In this document: positions 10,261 through 19,676 of the stretch, piece by piece
Layout: every line of letters begins with the position of its first letter
Numbering within the stretch: the stretch's first letter is position 1
Assembly (NCBI RefSeq): GCF_016801865.2
Contig: NC_068937.1
Coordinates: 70,453,373-70,517,372, forward strand
Reading direction: 5' to 3'
Length of the DNA: 64,000 nt
From: Culex pipiens pallens
Lineage: Eukaryota; Arthropoda; Insecta; Diptera; Culicidae
Position numbers and translations under genes: made by a program
Notes under the pieces: generated by a model
What the model was told of the DNA's origin: nothing
Seen by the model: only the letters and a program-made list of their open reading frames with translations
Database searches by the model: none

Positions 10261-10277
10261 TACGGTCAAGTTGAGTA

Positions 10278-10508
10278 CACAGAAAAAAATATGTGAATTT
10301 ACTCGACACGGAAAAAATGAATCACATGTGAACTCAGTTCATGTAAACTTGAGATTCGACGTAAACGGTTGAATCACACGTAAAATCATGTTTTTACGTT
10401 TATTTTGTTGCAAATTTACATCAAATTGCATTTAAATTTAAATGTTTAATGACGTGCAAAAGTGTTACATCATAAATGATGTAACATTCGGAAATATTTT
10501 TTTGTGTG
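10278..10508. mobile_element. 231-bp MITE with TA duplication (unit 2 resident copy)
   Basis: Counterpart of 7459-7689, flanked by TA at 10276-10277 and 10509-10510. Only 15 bp of pol separate it from the private MITE. Confidence 0.9.
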
Positions 10509-10510
10509 TA

Positions 10511-10954
10511 GGAGGCTTTGGCGCTGATCTTCGGTGTTACCAAGTTTCATCGCTTCATCTGGGGACGGAGGTTCACACTTCACACCGACCACAAGCCGCT
10601 GGTCGCCGTGTTCGGATCCAAGATGAGAATCCCGGTTCACACCTCCAACCGTCTTCAGCGATGGGCGCTGATCCTGCTTTCCTACGAGTTTGACATCGAG
10701 CACATCTCAACGCAAGACTTTGGCTATGCTGACATGCTCTCGAGACTGATCGACGCGCGGATCAAACCGGACGAGGATTTTGTGATCGTCGCAATCCAGC
10801 TCGAGGACGAACTTGCAGCGGCCATGGACGAAGCACTCAACATTCTAAAAGTGGCCACAAGCAACGACAAGCTACTGCAAGACGTCATCAAGCATGTCCA
10901 ATCTCGCTGGCCCGGGGCAATTAAGCTGGTCGATGCTGAACTTCGCCCGTTCTA
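10511..10954 (+). pseudogene. Ty3/gypsy RNase H and tether, unit 2
   Basis: Duplicate of 7692-8135 with the same TDHKPL motif, ending in the same MITE at 10955. Practically identical at the protein level to unit 1. Confidence 0.8.
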
Positions 10955-11419
10955 CACAGAAAAAAAATCCGGTAAATTTACATCATATGATGTACCAAAA
11001 GTGCACGTCATTAATGATTCTAATTTACATTATATTCATTGGAAATTTAAATTTCATCCGACGTAAATGTGCCATAGAAATTCTTTTAAAAATCGTGTTA
11101 ATTTCCGATAAAAATAACATAAATTTACCAAGTCCAAATTTTTTTTAGCCCCGCTGAATCTAGAATCCGACGTAATTTTCAGACGCGTTTGTAGATCGTG
11201 ACATTGAAAAGTATACCTTTGGATTGCTTTATGATCAAAATTGAGCATTATACAAACATGTTTGAATACTCAAGAATGGTCATCAAACAATTCTCAAAAG
11301 TATAACTTTCAACCATCAATACAAAACGATGTTTGAAAATAGAATCGAAATCTAGATTCAACGGGACAAATTTTATACACAAACGAATTATAATTTTTGT
11401 ACTTGATAGTAGAAATCAA
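10955..11419. mobile_element. CACAG-ended MITE, larger type (unit 2)
   Basis: Duplicate of 8136-8600, with the same unclear right end. Confidence 0.55.
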
Positions 11420-11630
11420 ATCTAATCTGGTGATTTTTGCAATACGGAATATACTTACTCAATGATGTGTTTGGGGGTTGAGTCTTCTTTAGCGGTACCA
11501 TGAGGATTCCTTCAGCATTTGGGTTGCATGTGCCGCTAAGTCTCCGTTGGCCCAAGAAATTCTCAGACTGGTGCAGCACAGATTCAACTCTTTAGCTGAA
11601 TCCTCTAAAGGCTTAACATTAAGATAATAT

Positions 11631-11838
11631 TTACGTTGGCATGGAGAACATCGTCTTGAGGTACCGGCGAATCACCTTGTCCTCCGGGTGCGCCTTGATG
11701 GCCTTCAGGACCTCCTCGTCCAAGAACTTCTGATCGGCCTTGCGCTGTTCCGACGGAACGTACTTCACCTCCTTTTCGGCGAAGAGTTCCTCCTCGGTAC
11801 AGGTTTTCTTTTTGCAGGCCCAGCGGAAGTAACCGTCG
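11631..11838 (-). pseudogene. RpL6: RpL6 pseudogene, C-terminal part (unit 2 copy)
   Basis: Same L6 blocks as 8812-9019. It abuts the TIR element whose other side (17692) resumes the same protein in the expected order: HIND ends one side and DGYF begins the other, across a CGTCG target duplication. This is therefore the original 3' half of the interrupted pseudogene. Confidence 0.85.
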
Positions 11839-12254
11839 CACGCCATGGCGGAAGGCAATTATTATTGAAATTGAATGTACCTAAAATGTTTTTTCGTGGA
11901 AAGGTAGCTAAGGGGGTCCCTTTTCGATATCTGTGACCTAGAAAATATTTCACCTAGGGATTTTCGATTTTTTGTCATTTTCAGTTTTTTAACTGTATAA
12001 ATGGAGGCGCACGGTACTTTTGGTTACTTTGCGGTTGCACAGCACCTCCCTAATCCTTTTAATTGCAATGGATACTGATCAAAGGGGTCGTCGATGAAAT
12101 ATTTCACAATATTTAAGGCCCCACCCACCCTTACAACCCCCCCCCCCCCCACTCCCCCTTATTTATTTAACAAAGACAATAACATTTTTTTTAGTATGAG
12201 GCGTCATCCATCAAGTATGGCACACTAAAATCAGCAAAAAATAACCCACTCCCT

Positions 12255-12513
12255 TTTCTGCTAATCGGTTGTGCTGAAATTAGTCGAGCTAGGTATATGC
12301 AACTGGTACTGGAAACAGAAAAAAAATGAAAATTCAGGCTTAAAATATTTACAAAAAAGTTATTTGATGTTAGATAAGCTTAATCAGTTTACTGTCGGCT
12401 TCCACTCGCTTCAGACGTGTGCAGTTATACGCTACCAGAAGTATCGAGTATTGAGCTATTGTGAAAATAATCTCTTGACCTTGAACTGAGTTTGATCCGG
12501 AAAGTGTAAGAAA
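12255..12513 (+). other. Probable 5' UTR of Tx1/L1-like element
   Basis: Sequence between the TIR arm and the ORF1 start. The exact 5' end of the non-LTR element could not be placed, because no target duplication matching the sequence after the poly(A) was found. Confidence 0.4.
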
Positions 12514-13662
12514 ATGGAGGCGAGAGTTGTGCGCGAGAACACTGTGAAGCTAAAATTTGGTGCCCAAAACCGTGGACCAACTAACTCGGAAATGTTCGCG
12601 TTTTTCCGGAAACAGAACTGGAATGAGGAAATGCTTTCGGCTATGTACAAGGAGGACTACAGCCTTCTTGTGAAATTCCGGACGAAGCAGCTTATGCTGG
12701 ACGTTCTTGCCAAGTTCGGGAACCACGTGGAATTCGGGTATGAGGATGGATCGAATGTTCAGTTGGCCGTCTCGGCCGCTTGTGGAGTGTTCAAGTACGT
12801 GAGAGTATTTGGTCTACCGCCAGAAGTAGATGACAAAGCTATCGCAGATGTGTTCGGGAAATTCGGGAACATCCACCAGATGGTTCGAGAACGGTTTCCG
12901 GCTGAGACCGGGTTCCCCATATGGAACGGTGTCCGTGGTATCCATATGGAGGTGACCGCGGAGCTCCCCGCTCAGGTGTACGTCCAACACATCAGAGCGC
13001 GGGTGTATTATGACGGCTTCCAGAACAAGTGCTTCTCTTGCGGGTCGACAGAGCACTTGAAAGCGGTTTGTCCGAAGAAGCAAACAGTGCAAAGTCGGTT
13101 GGAATCTTATGCTCACCCACCGCTGGACCGCGGTGCGAAAGGATCGGGTCAAAAAGCGGGCCTAGGAGCGGGCCAACGAGCGGGTCAAGGAGCGGGCCAA
13201 GGAGCGGGTCAAGGAAGCGGATCAAAAAATCCTAGCTGGAACGACATGATCAAAAACTTCCCGGATCTCCCGACGAACGTTCAAACATGTTCGACACCGG
13301 AACAGGCTACACTAAACAAGCCGGGGCAGGAGCAGCGCAAGGAAGGGGAACAAGGGGAAGGGTGGGTAACCATCCCGATCAAGGAAAAGCTTCGCGGCCG
13401 GGGGTTGCGGCAAAGGAAAGCGACCGACGCGGATTCGGATCCAGAGGACCTGTTCAAGGTTCCAGACGCGCCGAAACTTGCGAGGCTGCAAGGAACGAGG
13501 TCTCGATCGCTGAACAGCCGGAAGCAAAAGGAGAACGCGAACGCTCAGGTGCCGGTCGTTCTGATCGAAGGCTCACCTTCTCCGAGCAACCAGAGGACGG
13601 ACACGGAAACGAGCGATGGAAAGGCGTCCGAAGAAGACGCAGCAATGGTGGATCTAAAGTGA
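12514..13662 (+). CDS. Non-LTR retrotransposon ORF1 (Tx1/L1-like, RNA-binding)
   Basis: 382 residues with no stop. ORF1 proteins of this group coat the element RNA. Residues about 1-160 are consistent with an RRM-like half (FKYVRVFGLPPEVDDKAIADVF, near 90-112). A single CCHC knuckle, CFSCGSTEHLKAVC, follows near residue 172. A Gly/Ala/Gln repeat (GAGQ units, about 205-235) follows, then a charged low-complexity tail. The ATG at 12514 lies in AAAATGG context and matches the start of similarity. ORF2 begins 96 bp downstream. It is apparently intact, which is unusual in this window. Confidence 0.8.
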   Translation: MEARVVRENTVKLKFGAQNRGPTNSEMFAFFRKQNWNEEMLSAMYKEDYSLLVKFRTKQLMLDVLAKFGNHVEFGYEDGSNVQLAVSAACGVFKYVRVFGLPPEVDDKAIADVFGKFGNIHQMVRERFPAETGFPIWNGVRGIHMEVTAELPAQVYVQHIRARVYYDGFQNKCFSCGSTEHLKAVCPKKQTVQSRLESYAHPPLDRGAKGSGQKAGLGAGQRAGQGAGQGAGQGSGSKNPSWNDMIKNFPDLPTNVQTCSTPEQATLNKPGQEQRKEGEQGEGWVTIPIKEKLRGRGLRQRKATDADSDPEDLFKVPDAPKLARLQGTRSRSLNSRKQKENANAQVPVVLIEGSPSPSNQRTDTETSDGKASEEDAAMVDLK

Positions 13663-13758
13663 GGTTAGGTGAGTTCACCTGACCAATTGTTATTGAGAGA
13701 GTGTGTGAGTGTGTGAGTGTGTTTGTGTGAATGTGTGTGTGTAGTATAAAACGAAAAG
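13663..13758. repeat. GT-rich inter-ORF spacer
   Basis: Irregular (GTGTGA)n/(GT)n tract at about 13697-13742 between ORF1 and ORF2. Nothing else seen. Confidence 0.6.
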
Positions 13759-16700
13759 ATGCAATATTCCTATAAAATTGCCACAGTTAATCTTAACAGT
13801 ACCAGTACAGATGTCAACAAGGGTTTGCTTAGGGACTTTGTATACAATCATGATATCGATATTGTGATGTTACAGGAGGTTGCGTATGATAATTTCTTGT
13901 TTATACCAACACACTTTCCGTTGGTCAATATTAGTGAGGATAACAAGGGTACCGCTGTATTAATAAGAAAGAGTTTCAATTTTAAAGATGTTTTGCTCGA
14001 TCCAAATGGGAGAATAGTATCGTTTGTTTTGAATAATATAAACTATGTTAATATTTACGCGCATTCGGGCTCTGACAAAAGACGGGAACGCAATGATTTG
14101 TTCACAAATCGTTTAGCAGTACACTTAAACAAACCTGGGACACGATTTTCTGTTTTATGTGGTGATTTTAATTGTATTTTAGATGGCGATGACACTCGCA
14201 GCAACGTTAAAAACTTTTGTGCCGGACTTAAAAACATAATTAACCTATTTTCATTCAAAGACATAGCTAAACAATTGAAAAAAGCAGCTTTTACATTCAT
14301 TCGTGGCGATTCGGCCTCTCGGTTGGATAGATTTTATGGACCGATTGAGTTTGTAAATGAAGTGATCGATTTGCAGAACATCCCAGTGGCATTTTCGGAC
14401 CATCATGCAGTCATTATTAAAGTTAATTCATTAAAAGATCATATTTGTGCTAAGGGCAGAGGGTACTGGAAAATTAATCCCAGCTTACTTGATTCGGAAG
14501 AGATTTCTAAAAGATTTCAAGATGAATACATTAAGCTTAAATCGCGATCAACTTATAATACAGATTTGAACAGCTGGTGGCATTTTATTTTAAAACCTAA
14601 GATTAAACAATTTTACAAAACAGAAAGCTGGAAAATTAATAGCGCAACCCAATTGCAGAAATCAAATTATTTATCAGAATTATTAAAAATGGCTGAAAGG
14701 CAACACAAGGGGGAAAATCTTACTGCTGAAATTGCTGCATGTAAAACGAAGCTTATGGAAATTGAGTACAACAGACTGAATAACTACTCAAAAAAATTAT
14801 CAAACCTTAATATTTCAGAGGGAGAAAAAATTAGTGTTTTTCAAGTTTCCAAACAAATTAATCAAGGTCATGACAGTCAATATTTACGACTTCAAGGATC
14901 TGATGGAATTATTACAGAAAAAAATGAATTAGATGAACTTATTTTCCAACATTTTTCAAAACAATTTGATATTGATAACACTAGTACAAATTTAAGAAAT
15001 GAAGAGAATCCTTTAGACTCTATATCAAAATCATTGGATGATGATGATCGGGAGACGATGATTGATCCAATAACTGAAGAAGAAATTTTTAATATACTTA
15101 ATGCTTGTAATAAGAAAAAATCACCAGGAATTGACGGCCTTACATACGAATTTTATATAACTCATTATGATTTAATTAAAAAAGATTTGACAAAATTGTT
15201 GAATGGATATTTAACCGCAACATATTCACCCCCAAAAGAGTTTACGGACGGTATTGTGATTTTGATTCCCAAGAAAGGTGACAATAAACAATTGGAAAAT
15301 TATAGACCTATTACTCTTTTAAATACTGATCATAAATTACTAACAAAAATCATAGCAGCGCGAATACAAGGAAAAATGGATAAGTTAATTGGCCCTGGTC
15401 AAAGTGCGTGTGTTAAAAATTTATCATGTTCCGATAATCTTAAAGATATAAGGAAAATGATGACTAAAGCAGCAGAGACAAAACGATTTAAAGGATTTTT
15501 GTTGAGCCTGGACCTAGAAAAGGCGTTCGATCGTGTAAATCATAGTTTTTTATGGGATGTCTTGATGAAATTTGGATTTCCTGAGCAAATTATTGATTGT
15601 GTGAAGAAATTGTACGTTCATGCAAGCTCTCGAGTTTTATATAATGGTTTTTTAAGCAAAGAATTTAAAATTAAAGCTTCGGTGCGCCAAGGATGCCCAT
15701 TAAGTATGTTATTATTTGTATTATACATAGAACCGTTAATCAGAAGAATATATGCAAATACTTGCGGTATTCTTGCTTATGACAAGATCCTTAAAGTTAC
15801 AGCATATGCTGATGACTTAAATGTTTACGTACGCAACTGTGAAGAATTTGATTTAATAATACAAATCATTTCATCATTCTCAAAGTTTGCTAAAATTCGA
15901 TTGAATCAAAGGAAATCGGCATTTTTGAGAATAAATAATTGCATTTCAGGACCGTTTCTTATTCCTGAAGCAGATGATTTAAAAATATTAGGTGTAGTTT
16001 TTAAAAATAGTTGGAACAGTAGCATTGATCAAAATTATAATAAACTTGTGAATGATATAAAATATAGATTAACGTTAAACTCTTTCAGAAAGCTGAGTTT
16101 AGTAGAAAAATGTTGGTTCGTCAATTCGTTTGTACTTTCAAAACTATGGTATATAGCCAAAATTTTTCCTCCAAAAAATATTCATTTAGCAAAAATTAAG
16201 GCAAGTGTTGGAAATTTTATATGGAACAATCAAATTTTTAAAGTAGATAGACGGCAATTATATCTTTCAGTAGAAAATGGCGGCTTAGGACTTCAAGACC
16301 CTGAAAGTAAGTGCAAGGCAATATTTATAAGAAATGTGTTACAATCTGATTGTCCAAGTAATGATGAATATTTACTTCGATACAAATATCCATCTAAATT
16401 ATCGCGTAACTCGAGAGAATGGCTGGAAACTGCAAATATGATAAAAAGCAACTACAATCTTGACTCGTGCAAACTTATCTATTTATATTTTATTGATGAA
16501 TTTAAATTTAAACCTAAAGTTGAAATAGAATATCCGCAAATGAGCTGGGAAACTGCATGGCTGAACCTAAGTTCAAATTTTTTGCAGCCAGAAGATCGAT
16601 CTAGTGTTTATAATTTCTTAAATGACTTGATTCCTAATAGATTTAAATTATTTCAATACGGGATAAGAAAAGTAACTGATGATAAATGTGAAATCTGCTT

Positions 16701-17016
16701 TGAAATTGATAACAATCTACATCGCCTTAAATCGTGTCCCAACGTTATGGAAATTAGAAATTGGACTGAACAGATTTTGAGAACCCGAATGAATGTAAGG
16801 TGTAATGATTTAGAAGACATATTATTCTCCCATATTGATAAAAATAGTATTCAACAAAAAGCAGCATTATGGATTACGGTACATTTTGTAGGATTTGTCT
16901 TTAGAAAATTTCCAAAGTGTAGTTTGTATGTATTTAAAAAGAGTATTAGGGAGCTTAGGTGGAATAAAAGAAAACAATTTGTATTACATTTCGGAACCTT
17001 GTTGAACATCTGTTGA
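13759..17016 (+). CDS. Non-LTR retrotransposon ORF2: endonuclease and reverse transcriptase (Tx1/L1-like)
   Basis: 1085 residues, uninterrupted. It performs target-primed reverse transcription. The N-terminal apurinic-type endonuclease has MLQEV near residue 37, CGDFNCILDGDD (about 134) and SDHHAVI near 212. The RT has NYRPITLLNTDHKLL, SLDLEKAFDRVNH, VRQGCPLS and the catalytic AYADDLNVYV (about residue 691). A C-terminal CX2C...HX4C-type knuckle is at CEICFEIDNNLHRLKSC. There is no RNase H, as expected for L1-group elements. The block order and LLNTDHKLLTKIIAARI favour the Tx1 branch. The ATG at 13759 directly precedes the endonuclease. A putative intact, possibly mobilisation-competent copy; function not proven. 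Confidence 0.85.
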   Translation: MQYSYKIATVNLNSTSTDVNKGLLRDFVYNHDIDIVMLQEVAYDNFLFIPTHFPLVNISEDNKGTAVLIRKSFNFKDVLLDPNGRIVSFVLNNINYVNIYAHSGSDKRRERNDLFTNRLAVHLNKPGTRFSVLCGDFNCILDGDDTRSNVKNFCAGLKNIINLFSFKDIAKQLKKAAFTFIRGDSASRLDRFYGPIEFVNEVIDLQNIPVAFSDHHAVIIKVNSLKDHICAKGRGYWKINPSLLDSEEISKRFQDEYIKLKSRSTYNTDLNSWWHFILKPKIKQFYKTESWKINSATQLQKSNYLSELLKMAERQHKGENLTAEIAACKTKLMEIEYNRLNNYSKKLSNLNISEGEKISVFQVSKQINQGHDSQYLRLQGSDGIITEKNELDELIFQHFSKQFDIDNTSTNLRNEENPLDSISKSLDDDDRETMIDPITEEEIFNILNACNKKKSPGIDGLTYEFYITHYDLIKKDLTKLLNGYLTATYSPPKEFTDGIVILIPKKGDNKQLENYRPITLLNTDHKLLTKIIAARIQGKMDKLIGPGQSACVKNLSCSDNLKDIRKMMTKAAETKRFKGFLLSLDLEKAFDRVNHSFLWDVLMKFGFPEQIIDCVKKLYVHASSRVLYNGFLSKEFKIKASVRQGCPLSMLLFVLYIEPLIRRIYANTCGILAYDKILKVTAYADDLNVYVRNCEEFDLIIQIISSFSKFAKIRLNQRKSAFLRINNCISGPFLIPEADDLKILGVVFKNSWNSSIDQNYNKLVNDIKYRLTLNSFRKLSLVEKCWFVNSFVLSKLWYIAKIFPPKNIHLAKIKASVGNFIWNNQIFKVDRRQLYLSVENGGLGLQDPESKCKAIFIRNVLQSDCPSNDEYLLRYKYPSKLSRNSREWLETANMIKSNYNLDSCKLIYLYFIDEFKFKPKVEIEYPQMSWETAWLNLSSNFLQPEDRSSVYNFLNDLIPNRFKLFQYGIRKVTDDKCEICFEIDNNLHRLKSCPNVMEIRNWTEQILRTRMNVRCNDLEDILFSHIDKNSIQQKAALWITVHFVGFVFRKFPKCSLYVFKKSIRELRWNKRKQFVLHFGTLLNIC

Positions 17017-17070
17017 AATTCTCATGTATTGTAAAAGCTTAACGTAAACTGGTAAATAAATGATTATTTG

Positions 17071-17130
<60 letters not shown>
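17071..17130 (+). repeat. 60-nt poly(A) tail of Tx1/L1-like element
   Basis: Preceded by AATAAA at 17055-17060, as for a processed RNA. The uninterrupted length suggests a young insertion, since A tracts erode quickly. Confidence 0.9.
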
Positions 17131-17133
<3 letters not shown>

Positions 17134-17275
17134 ATAAATCAAACATGACACAAGGCATTGATTGAACTCAGAACTAAAAAAAAATAAAAATGTCAAAAAA
17201 AAACAAATTACAAAACGTGCCGGACTTTTCAAGAGGGGGGGGGGGGGGGTTGCGTGACAATGTGTGGCATAGGGG
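17131..17275. other. Short tract after poly(A), G-run
   Basis: Contains A-rich runs and a G homopolymer of about 16 nt near 17235, then the right TIR arm. Nothing coding. Confidence 0.5.
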
Positions 17276-17691
17276 GGAGGGGGTTATTTTTTGCTGATTT
17301 TAGTGTGCCATACTTTATGGACGCCGCATACTAAAAATAATGTTATTATCTTTGTTAAATAAATTAGGGGGGTGGGGTGGGAGGGGGGTTGTAAGGGTGG
17401 GTGGGGCCTTAAATATTGTGAAATATTTCATGGACGACCCCTTTGATCAGTATCCATTGCAATTAAAAGCATTTGGGAGGTGCTGTGCAACCGCAAAGTA
17501 ACCAAAAGTACCGTGCGCCTCCATTTATACAGTTAAAAAACTGAAAATGACAAAAAATCGAAAATCCCTAGGTGAAATATTTTCTAGGTCACAGATATCG
17601 AAAAGGGACCCCCTGAGCTACCTTTCCACGAAAAAACATTTTAGGTACATTCAATTTCAATAATAATTACCTTCCGCCATGGCGTGCGTCG

Positions 17692-18245
17692 TTGATGTGC
17701 TTCGAGATTTTGGCCTTGCGCAGATCGACGCGGGGCTTGGTCACGATCACGTAGTTCTACGAGACGCGATGAAACGGGCGGCTGTGCGGACCGGTCACCA
17801 GCAGCAGACCCGACTTCCGTGTATAAGCAGGACGATGCGCTTTCCCTTATGGCGACCGAGCAACAGGATCCTCACCTTAACCTTCTTCAGCGTCTTGTGG
17901 ATGTAGCGCTTGTGGTCCCGGAAACACCGCTTGGCGGACCGCTAACGGATCAGCGACTTGGTCGGCAGGTAGCTTATGTACTTCTTCACCAGCACCTTAT
18001 ATTCACCAACGTTCTTCGCACCGCTGATCTTCTTCACCACCTTAGGCTTCTTCGTGCGGACCATCTTCAGGCTCTTGAGCGAGAAATGCTCCTTCCGGGC
18101 GGCGATCTTGCCCTTCTTAAAACGACGTACTCCATCGGCCAACAGCGCATTCTTGCGGTTTACGCGCTTCTGCTTTTGGACACCACCGGTTTTGCCGGGT
18201 TTTCCCCTTTCAGGGCCACGGCGGCCTTTTCTTTGTTTGGGACCA
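17692..18245 (-). pseudogene. RpL6: RpL6 pseudogene, N-terminal and central part
   Basis: Minus-strand L6 blocks, in order: a Lys-rich N-terminus from an ATG at 18245; NALLADGVRRFKKGKI; KPKVVKKISGAKN; LPTKSLIR; LLGRHKGKRIVLL; GLLLVTGP; and HIND at the TIR junction. Disablements seen are a frameshift near 18165, TAG after LPTKSLIR (about 17943), a deletion in the VLL-SGLLL stretch, and TAG in the RVS-NYVI stretch. No intron is evident across the visible coding region, so a processed retrocopy is likely. The tail is missing because the 3' half is truncated. Confidence 0.85.
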
Positions 18246-19326
18246 TCTCGAAGCACGTGTGAATAAGTTTTTGAGACTGTCTTTTCCACCTCAATTACAC
18301 ATTCCCGGTCCCGGAACGAATTACAATATTCGAAATCGAACAAATTTAATCGTCTCCGCAAAAAAAAAGTGACGGGAAACTGTTTTTGTTTGGTGATGGT
18401 CGTTTACGTCATTTTACGTCTAGAGTTTTGAAGCTGTCATGGAAAATACGGAAAATAGACTGGTAAAGGTAGGCATTGAAATGTCGGAGTTGTTGTCGGG
18501 GCAAACTGCCAAAAATTTCTTTTTGGGCGTCATTCATAAAGTATTTAACGCTCTAAGGGGGAGATGGGGAGGGTTTGAGCGTGACATTGCATGTTATAAG
18601 TATAGGAAAAGTGTGACAAAGGGGGGTAGGGGGATTTTAGAGTGACGTTATGAATGACATTTATAAAAAAAAAATGCGAGTAAACCTTGATTTTTTTATG
18701 TCATTTTTTTTGCTTTTTGATTGTTTAAAATCCAACTATGGGTTGGAACCGAGATGGCTATGCAAAAACACCCAAAAAGCAAAAAAAAAAAATGGTATAT
18801 TAAACTTTTGTTCAAATAAAAATATAAAAATTCAAATAATAAGTCAGAATTTTAACATTTTAATGGAGAAATGCATGTGAGCAGTACAGTTGGTTTGCAA
18901 TTTTTTGTTGTTAAAAAATCTTAGATTCTGCAAAAATAACTTTTTGCGGAACTGTACATTGAAAGTTCACGTAAACACAAATTATTTTTAAATTACCTCA
19001 AGCGTGTTTGAAACGCTGGGGAATGCATTTTAAATTGTTTTCAGCTGATTACATAAAAAATTTCATTTTCTTATAAAATATATTTTTAAGAAGAACAAAA
19101 ACTTTAAAAAATATTTAATTAGCGAGATCACCCTAAATCAAGAGCATTTGCAACTCCGACATTCTGATGCATGCACCTTGCTAGGTCTACATCCTTGGCC
19201 TGTTGTCAACTTGCCCTCCAGACAAAGCGCGACAAACATTTCAAATGGACACTGCCGGTTGCTAAAGAATCGTGCATCTTGCTCACTTCTCAAGGCAACA
19301 ACCATTCGAATGAGTGAGATGGACAG
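18246..19326. other. Spacer between RpL6 pseudogene and copia
   Basis: AT-rich. It contains one MITE-like hairpin (18529-18660); the rest is unassigned. Confidence 0.4.
18529..18660. mobile_element. Short MITE-like inverted repeat
   Basis: Ends GTCATTCATAAAGTA and GTGACGTTATGAATGAC are imperfect inverted copies around a G-rich core of about 100 bp. No coding capacity; target duplication not resolved. Confidence 0.5.
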
Positions 19327-19331
19327 TTTTC

Positions 19332-19558
19332 TATTGGTAATTACACCGTGTGCCGACCCCTCGGCCTCAGCAGCGAGATGACACTAACACAACGACAACG
19401 ATCGAGCGAGCGCACGCAAGGCTTGCTGCGCCATATTGTTTTTCTCATTCCCAAACGAACGCTCAAAGTGTAAAGACGCGAGAAATATATTTTACCTTTG
19501 TTTGATTATCTAAACTAATTTCGCCTTTTTTATTCCACTTGGACGAAAAGTCCCAAGA
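19332..19558 (+). repeat. Copia 5' LTR
   Basis: Starts TATTGGTAATTAC and ends AAAAGTCCCAAGA, shared with 23713-23938. The boundary is fixed by the TTTTC duplication and the following primer-binding site. A few substitutions and small indels relative to the 3' LTR lie near 19490-19535. Confidence 0.9.
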
Positions 19559-19575
19559 GGTTATGGGCACCAGTG
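19559..19575 (+). promoter_or_regulatory. Copia primer-binding site
   Basis: GGTTATGGGCACCAG directly follows the 5' LTR. It closely matches the Drosophila copia site, which pairs with the anticodon-stem half of initiator tRNA-Met. Confidence 0.8.
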
Positions 19576-19676
19576 CAGTGCGGAATTAGTGGAATCGCGG
19601 ATAAAATCGTCGTTTTTTCGAAGTGCAAAAGTTGGTCGAGAAAGTTCGAGTCGCGTCGCGTGTGAAAAAAAGCAAA

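Larger units (their letters stand above)
9182..11998. repeat. Tandem duplication unit 2 (2.8 kb)
   Basis: Second copy of 6596-9180, longer by one 233-bp insertion (231-bp MITE plus the duplicated TA). The unit starts abruptly inside the RT coding sequence. Confidence 0.9.
11839..17686. mobile_element. TIR element inserted in RpL6 pseudogene, carrying a non-LTR element
   Basis: Arms of about 410 bp (11839-12254 and about 17276-17686) are inverted copies, starting CACGCCATGGCGGAAGG and ending with its complement. CGTCG flanks both ends (11834-11838, 17687-17691). Each arm contains a C-rich or G-rich run and a block with TATAAATGGAGGCGCACGG. No transposase is visible. The non-LTR element at about 12260-17130 sits between the arms, most simply as a later insertion into a MITE-like element. 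Confidence 0.8.

Noticed and set aside
8812..11858. Two functional ribosomal protein L6 genes on the minus strand
   Set aside because: Only the C-terminal third is present in each. It lacks the family's last residues, and the two copies are products of one tandem duplication. The matching 5' part at 17692-18245 has several stops and frameshifts.
15000..17016. A host telomerase or viral polymerase reading of the long ORF2
   Set aside because: The N-terminal endonuclease, YADD RT and C-terminal zinc knuckle, with ORF1 upstream and a poly(A) tail, are diagnostic of a non-LTR retrotransposon.
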